A DNA stretch of 64,000 nt from Alkalicella caledoniensis (GTDB taxonomy: Bacteria; Bacillota; Proteinivoracia; Proteinivoracales; Proteinivoracaceae). A model generated the notes under the pieces. The model was not told the origin of the DNA, did not search any database, and saw nothing but the letters and a program-made list of their open reading frames with translations. The number at the start of each line of letters is the position of its first letter. The stretch's first letter is position 1. Made by a program: the position numbers and the translations under genes. Shown here in pieces: positions 61,384 to 64,000 of the stretch. The DNA lies in contig NZ_CP058559.1 in the NCBI RefSeq assembly GCF_014467015.1, positions 558,001-622,000 on the forward strand, given 5' to 3'.

Positions 61384-62793
61384 TTAGAATCTGTTTACTA
61401 CTTTCCCTGGGTTAAGGATGTTCTTAGGGTCAAAGGCTTTTTTAACCCCTTCTAGTATATTCATCACAGGAGCTCCTACTGACTCACCTAGGAAGCCAAC
61501 TTTCGCATGTCCGATACCGTGCTCACCTGATACTTGACCTTCAAGCTCAATAGCTTTATCGTACATTCTTTGCATGATAGCTTCAACCTTTGGTTTCCAC
61601 TCATCATCTGAAAGTTGATCTTTACAGCAGTAAACATGAAGGTTCCCGTCTCCAGCATGACCAAATTGTCTTATTCTTACACCGTATTCTTTGTTAAGTT
61701 CAGCACAGAATTTAACGAAATCTGCAACTCTATTTTTTGGAACAACAACATCACACTCATCTAGACCTTCAGGAGTAGATCCTTTGATTGCCTCAAGGAA
61801 AGCACCCCTTGTTGACCAGATAGACTCATGTCTTTCTTGAGTGTTAGAAATAAACACATCAAGTGCACCCTTTGATAAGCAAAGTTGGGCAACTTCGTCA
61901 TAGATACCTTCGATTTCTTCAGTACTGTTACCATCAAAGCTTAATAGTAGGTAAGCATCTGAAGACTTGTCTGGGAACTGCTTACCTAAATGCTCTTCAG
62001 CATTTTCAATTGTTTCCCTTTGCATGAATTCAACTGCAGTTGGAGTAGACCTTGATCTAAGGATATGTGGTACAGTTTCGATACATTGGTCCAATGTTCC
62101 AAATGGTACCAGTAAAGAAACAGCTTTTTTAGGAAGTGGTAATAACCTTACAGTAATTTCTGTGGCAATACCAAGGGTACCTTCAGAACCTACCATCATG
62201 TCTTTGATACTGTAGCCAGAACTGTTTTTTATAACTTTACCACCGGTTTCAAGGATTTCACCGTTAGCAAGTACGATCTTCATACCTCTAACGTAATCAC
62301 GGGTAACTCCGTACTTAACAGCCCTCATACCACCAGCGTTTGTCATTACGTTGCCACCGATTGTAGCACTTTTCTCACCTGGATCTGGAGGATAGAAAAG
62401 ACCTTTTTCTGTAACAGCCTTGATGAACTCCATTAGTAAAACACCAGCTTGAACTGTTCCCATTAGGTTTTCTTCATCGATTTCAATTATTTTATTCATT
62501 TTTGTCAGTGATAGCATAATTCCACCGTGGATTGCAACTGCACCACCACAAAGACCAGTACCTGACCCCCTCGGGGTTACAGGGATATTATTAGCATGAG
62601 CATGTTTCATTATTTGTGAAACTTCTTCAGTGCTTATAGCTTCAATTACAACTTCTGGCATAAACTTACCATACTCTTGCATTTCATCATGGGTGAAATC
62701 GTCGTTGATTTGATCACCTGAGTATACTCTATCTGCAGCAGTAATGCTGATTAAAAAATCAATATCCTTTTGTGTAACTTTTTGATAAGCCAT
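61384..62793 (-). CDS. FAD-linked 2-hydroxyacid (lactate/glycolate-type) dehydrogenase
   Basis: A 469-residue flavoprotein of the GlcD/LctD family. TPRGSGTGLCGGAVAIHGGI is the FAD pyrophosphate loop, NAGGMRAVKYGVTRDYVRGM and SGYSIKDMMVGSEGTLGI complete the PCMH domain; the C-terminal FAD-linked oxidase cap has RQFGHAGDGNLHVY and SGEHGIGHAK. Together with the adjacent EtfA it resembles the lactate dehydrogenase-Etf complexes of Acetobacterium, which couple lactate oxidation to electron confurcation. Confidence 0.92.
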   Translation of the reverse strand: MAYQKVTQKDIDFLISITAADRVYSGDQINDDFTHDEMQEYGKFMPEVVIEAISTEEVSQIMKHAHANNIPVTPRGSGTGLCGGAVAIHGGIMLSLTKMNKIIEIDEENLMGTVQAGVLLMEFIKAVTEKGLFYPPDPGEKSATIGGNVMTNAGGMRAVKYGVTRDYVRGMKIVLANGEILETGGKVIKNSSGYSIKDMMVGSEGTLGIATEITVRLLPLPKKAVSLLVPFGTLDQCIETVPHILRSRSTPTAVEFMQRETIENAEEHLGKQFPDKSSDAYLLLSFDGNSTEEIEGIYDEVAQLCLSKGALDVFISNTQERHESIWSTRGAFLEAIKGSTPEGLDECDVVVPKNRVADFVKFCAELNKEYGVRIRQFGHAGDGNLHVYCCKDQLSDDEWKPKVEAIMQRMYDKAIELEGQVSGEHGIGHAKVGFLGESVGAPVMNILEGVKKAFDPKNILNPGKVVNRF

Positions 62794-62816
62794 TTTATTT
62801 TCCCTCCTTTGAATTT

Positions 62817-64000
62817 TTAGCCTACTAACTCAGAGATATCTGCGCCATTTTTAATGCTAGCTATAAGCTTAGGAATGACTTCGTAGATATCACCAACAAT
62901 TCCGTAATGAGAAACATTGAAAATCGCAGCATTTGGATCATTGTTAATTGCAAATACGTTTTCAGCTCCACCCATACCAGCAGTAAACTGTACAGCACCA
63001 GAGACCCCTAAAGTAATAAGTAATTTCGGTCTTACTGTTCTACCAGATAAACCTATCTGTTGGTTGTGTGAACCCCAGCCCGCTTCTATCAAAGGACGGG
63101 TAACAGCTATTTGACCACCTAAAAGGTCAGCTAGTTCTTTAACCATCGCCATATCTTTTTCTTCTTTAATACCTCTACCAGCAACAACTAGTACTTCTGC
63201 ATCATTGATTCCAGGTACTACTTCTTTTTTGTGAACACCTAGTACTTCTATTTGAGAAGCTAATTTTTCCACTGCAATATCACAAACTTCTACTTTACCA
63301 GTTATGTTTTCAACTTTTTCAGCTGTGTCCATGATTTTATATCTAACTGTAGCCATTTGTGGACGGTGATTTGGTGTAATAATTTGAGCCATGATGTTAC
63401 CACCAAAAGCAGGTCTAATTTGTACTAAGTCAGTGTTTTCTTTAACATCAAGAACTGTACAGTCAGCGGTCAGACCAGTTCTAAATCTAGTTGCAATTCT
63501 TGGAGCCAGTGAACGTCCAACTGAAGTTGCACCTACAAGGATTGTACTTGGTTTAACATTTTTTACACAGTCTTCAAAAGCAGCTGTATAAGAATCTACT
63601 CTAAAGTGTTCAAGTTCTGCGTTGTCATATACAAACACTTTATCAACACCATATTTTAATAACTCATCGGCTTGTTTAGTTATTTCATGTCCTAAGAATA
63701 GGGCATAAACTGGGTGGTTAATTTTAGCTGCTAGTTCTCTAGCTTTACCTATAAGTTCAAAAGTTACTGGGTGGATGTTACCTTCTACATGCTCCACGTA
63801 GATCATGATACCTTTCCACTCATCTTTATTTATCTCAGCTCTTACTTCATCAATGATACCAATTGCTCCTAGTGGACAGCCTTTGATACAAATTTTACAC
63901 ATCTTACAAGCTGCAGTAAAAGCGATTTGTCCATTTTCAGTTACAATAGCGTTGAAAGGACAAGTTCCAACACAAACTTCACATAGTGTACACTTATTAT
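62817..64000 (-). CDS. etfA: electron transfer flavoprotein alpha subunit with N-terminal ferredoxin domain (5' cut off)
   Basis: The frame is open to the window edge, so the N-terminus is missing. The visible start carries a ferredoxin domain: CTLCEVCVGTCP and CKMCKICIKGCP, two 4Fe-4S sets. The rest is EtfA: YVEHVEGNIHPVTFELIG, then the FAD site GLSGRTVRPKLLITLGVSGAVQF and FAINNDPNAAIFNVSHYGIVGD. This domain order is that of LctC in lactate-confurcating complexes. It is 23 bp upstream of the dehydrogenase, on the same strand; etfB is expected just beyond the window. Confidence 0.93.
   Translation of the reverse strand, partial: NKCTLCEVCVGTCPFNAIVTENGQIAFTAACKMCKICIKGCPLGAIGIIDEVRAEINKDEWKGIMIYVEHVEGNIHPVTFELIGKARELAAKINHPVYALFLGHEITKQADELLKYGVDKVFVYDNAELEHFRVDSYTAAFEDCVKNVKPSTILVGATSVGRSLAPRIATRFRTGLTADCTVLDVKENTDLVQIRPAFGGNIMAQIITPNHRPQMATVRYKIMDTAEKVENITGKVEVCDIAVEKLASQIEVLGVHKKEVVPGINDAEVLVVAGRGIKEEKDMAMVKELADLLGGQIAVTRPLIEAGWGSHNQQIGLSGRTVRPKLLITLGVSGAVQFTAGMGGAENVFAINNDPNAAIFNVSHYGIVGDIYEVIPKLIASIKNGADISELVG

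Overview
This is a low-GC window from an anaerobic member of the Bacillota, probably class Clostridia. The evidence is AT-rich coding, strong AGGAGG-type ribosome sites, frequent GTG and TTG starts, and many oxygen-sensitive proteins: a glycyl-radical enzyme with its activase, rubrerythrin, rubredoxin, ferredoxin-domain proteins, a radical SAM protein and an Etf with a ferredoxin domain. An NhaC-type carrier under a lysine riboswitch and a CPA-type antiporter would suit a sodium- or alkali-adapted lineage, but that is inference.

Layout. 1-17.5 kb: a truncated radical SAM gene, an ATP-grasp ligase, two GNATs, a lipoprotein, a phosphatase and a MATE pump, a YlbF-type protein, an aldo/keto reductase behind a palindromic promoter, the lysine riboswitch with its transporter, a DUF3048 lipoprotein, and a YjjI/YjjW glycyl-radical pair with xpt. 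17.5-26.7 kb: a heterodimeric ABC exporter, rubrerythrin, an orphan Mur-ligase pair, rubredoxin, and a hemolysin III gene sharing an operator with a nearby PadR gene. 26.7-29.2 kb: a tandem duplication of a 244-bp hairpin element, tpx and a small membrane-anchored protein; the second tpx is only a remnant. 29.2-36.5 kb: a pantothenate operon (DUF2520-panB-panC-panD) behind a leader RNA with a promoter and terminator, a GH13 lipoprotein, a 13-copy TATG microsatellite and ptsHI. 36.7-46.4 kb: an Fe(III) ABC transporter with Fur-like sites, MscS, two M20 amidohydrolases, a second MATE pump and a GNAT. 46.4-50 kb: 6S RNA and a nitrite-to-ammonia operon (resB-resC-nrfA). 50-60.2 kb: three arrays of one complex intergenic repeat family in alternating orientation around prs and a block of accessory genes; an intact IS1182-type element splits one array. 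60.2-64 kb: FmdB, VanZ-like and NUDIX genes, then an FAD-linked 2-hydroxyacid dehydrogenase with the EtfA gene that runs off the window.

No rRNA, tRNA, CRISPR array or prophage was recognised. The most unusual parts are the duplicated hairpin cassette, the repeat arrays, the pan-operon leader, the paired PadR operators and the orphan Mur-ligase pair. All identifications come from reading motifs by eye; no database search was run.
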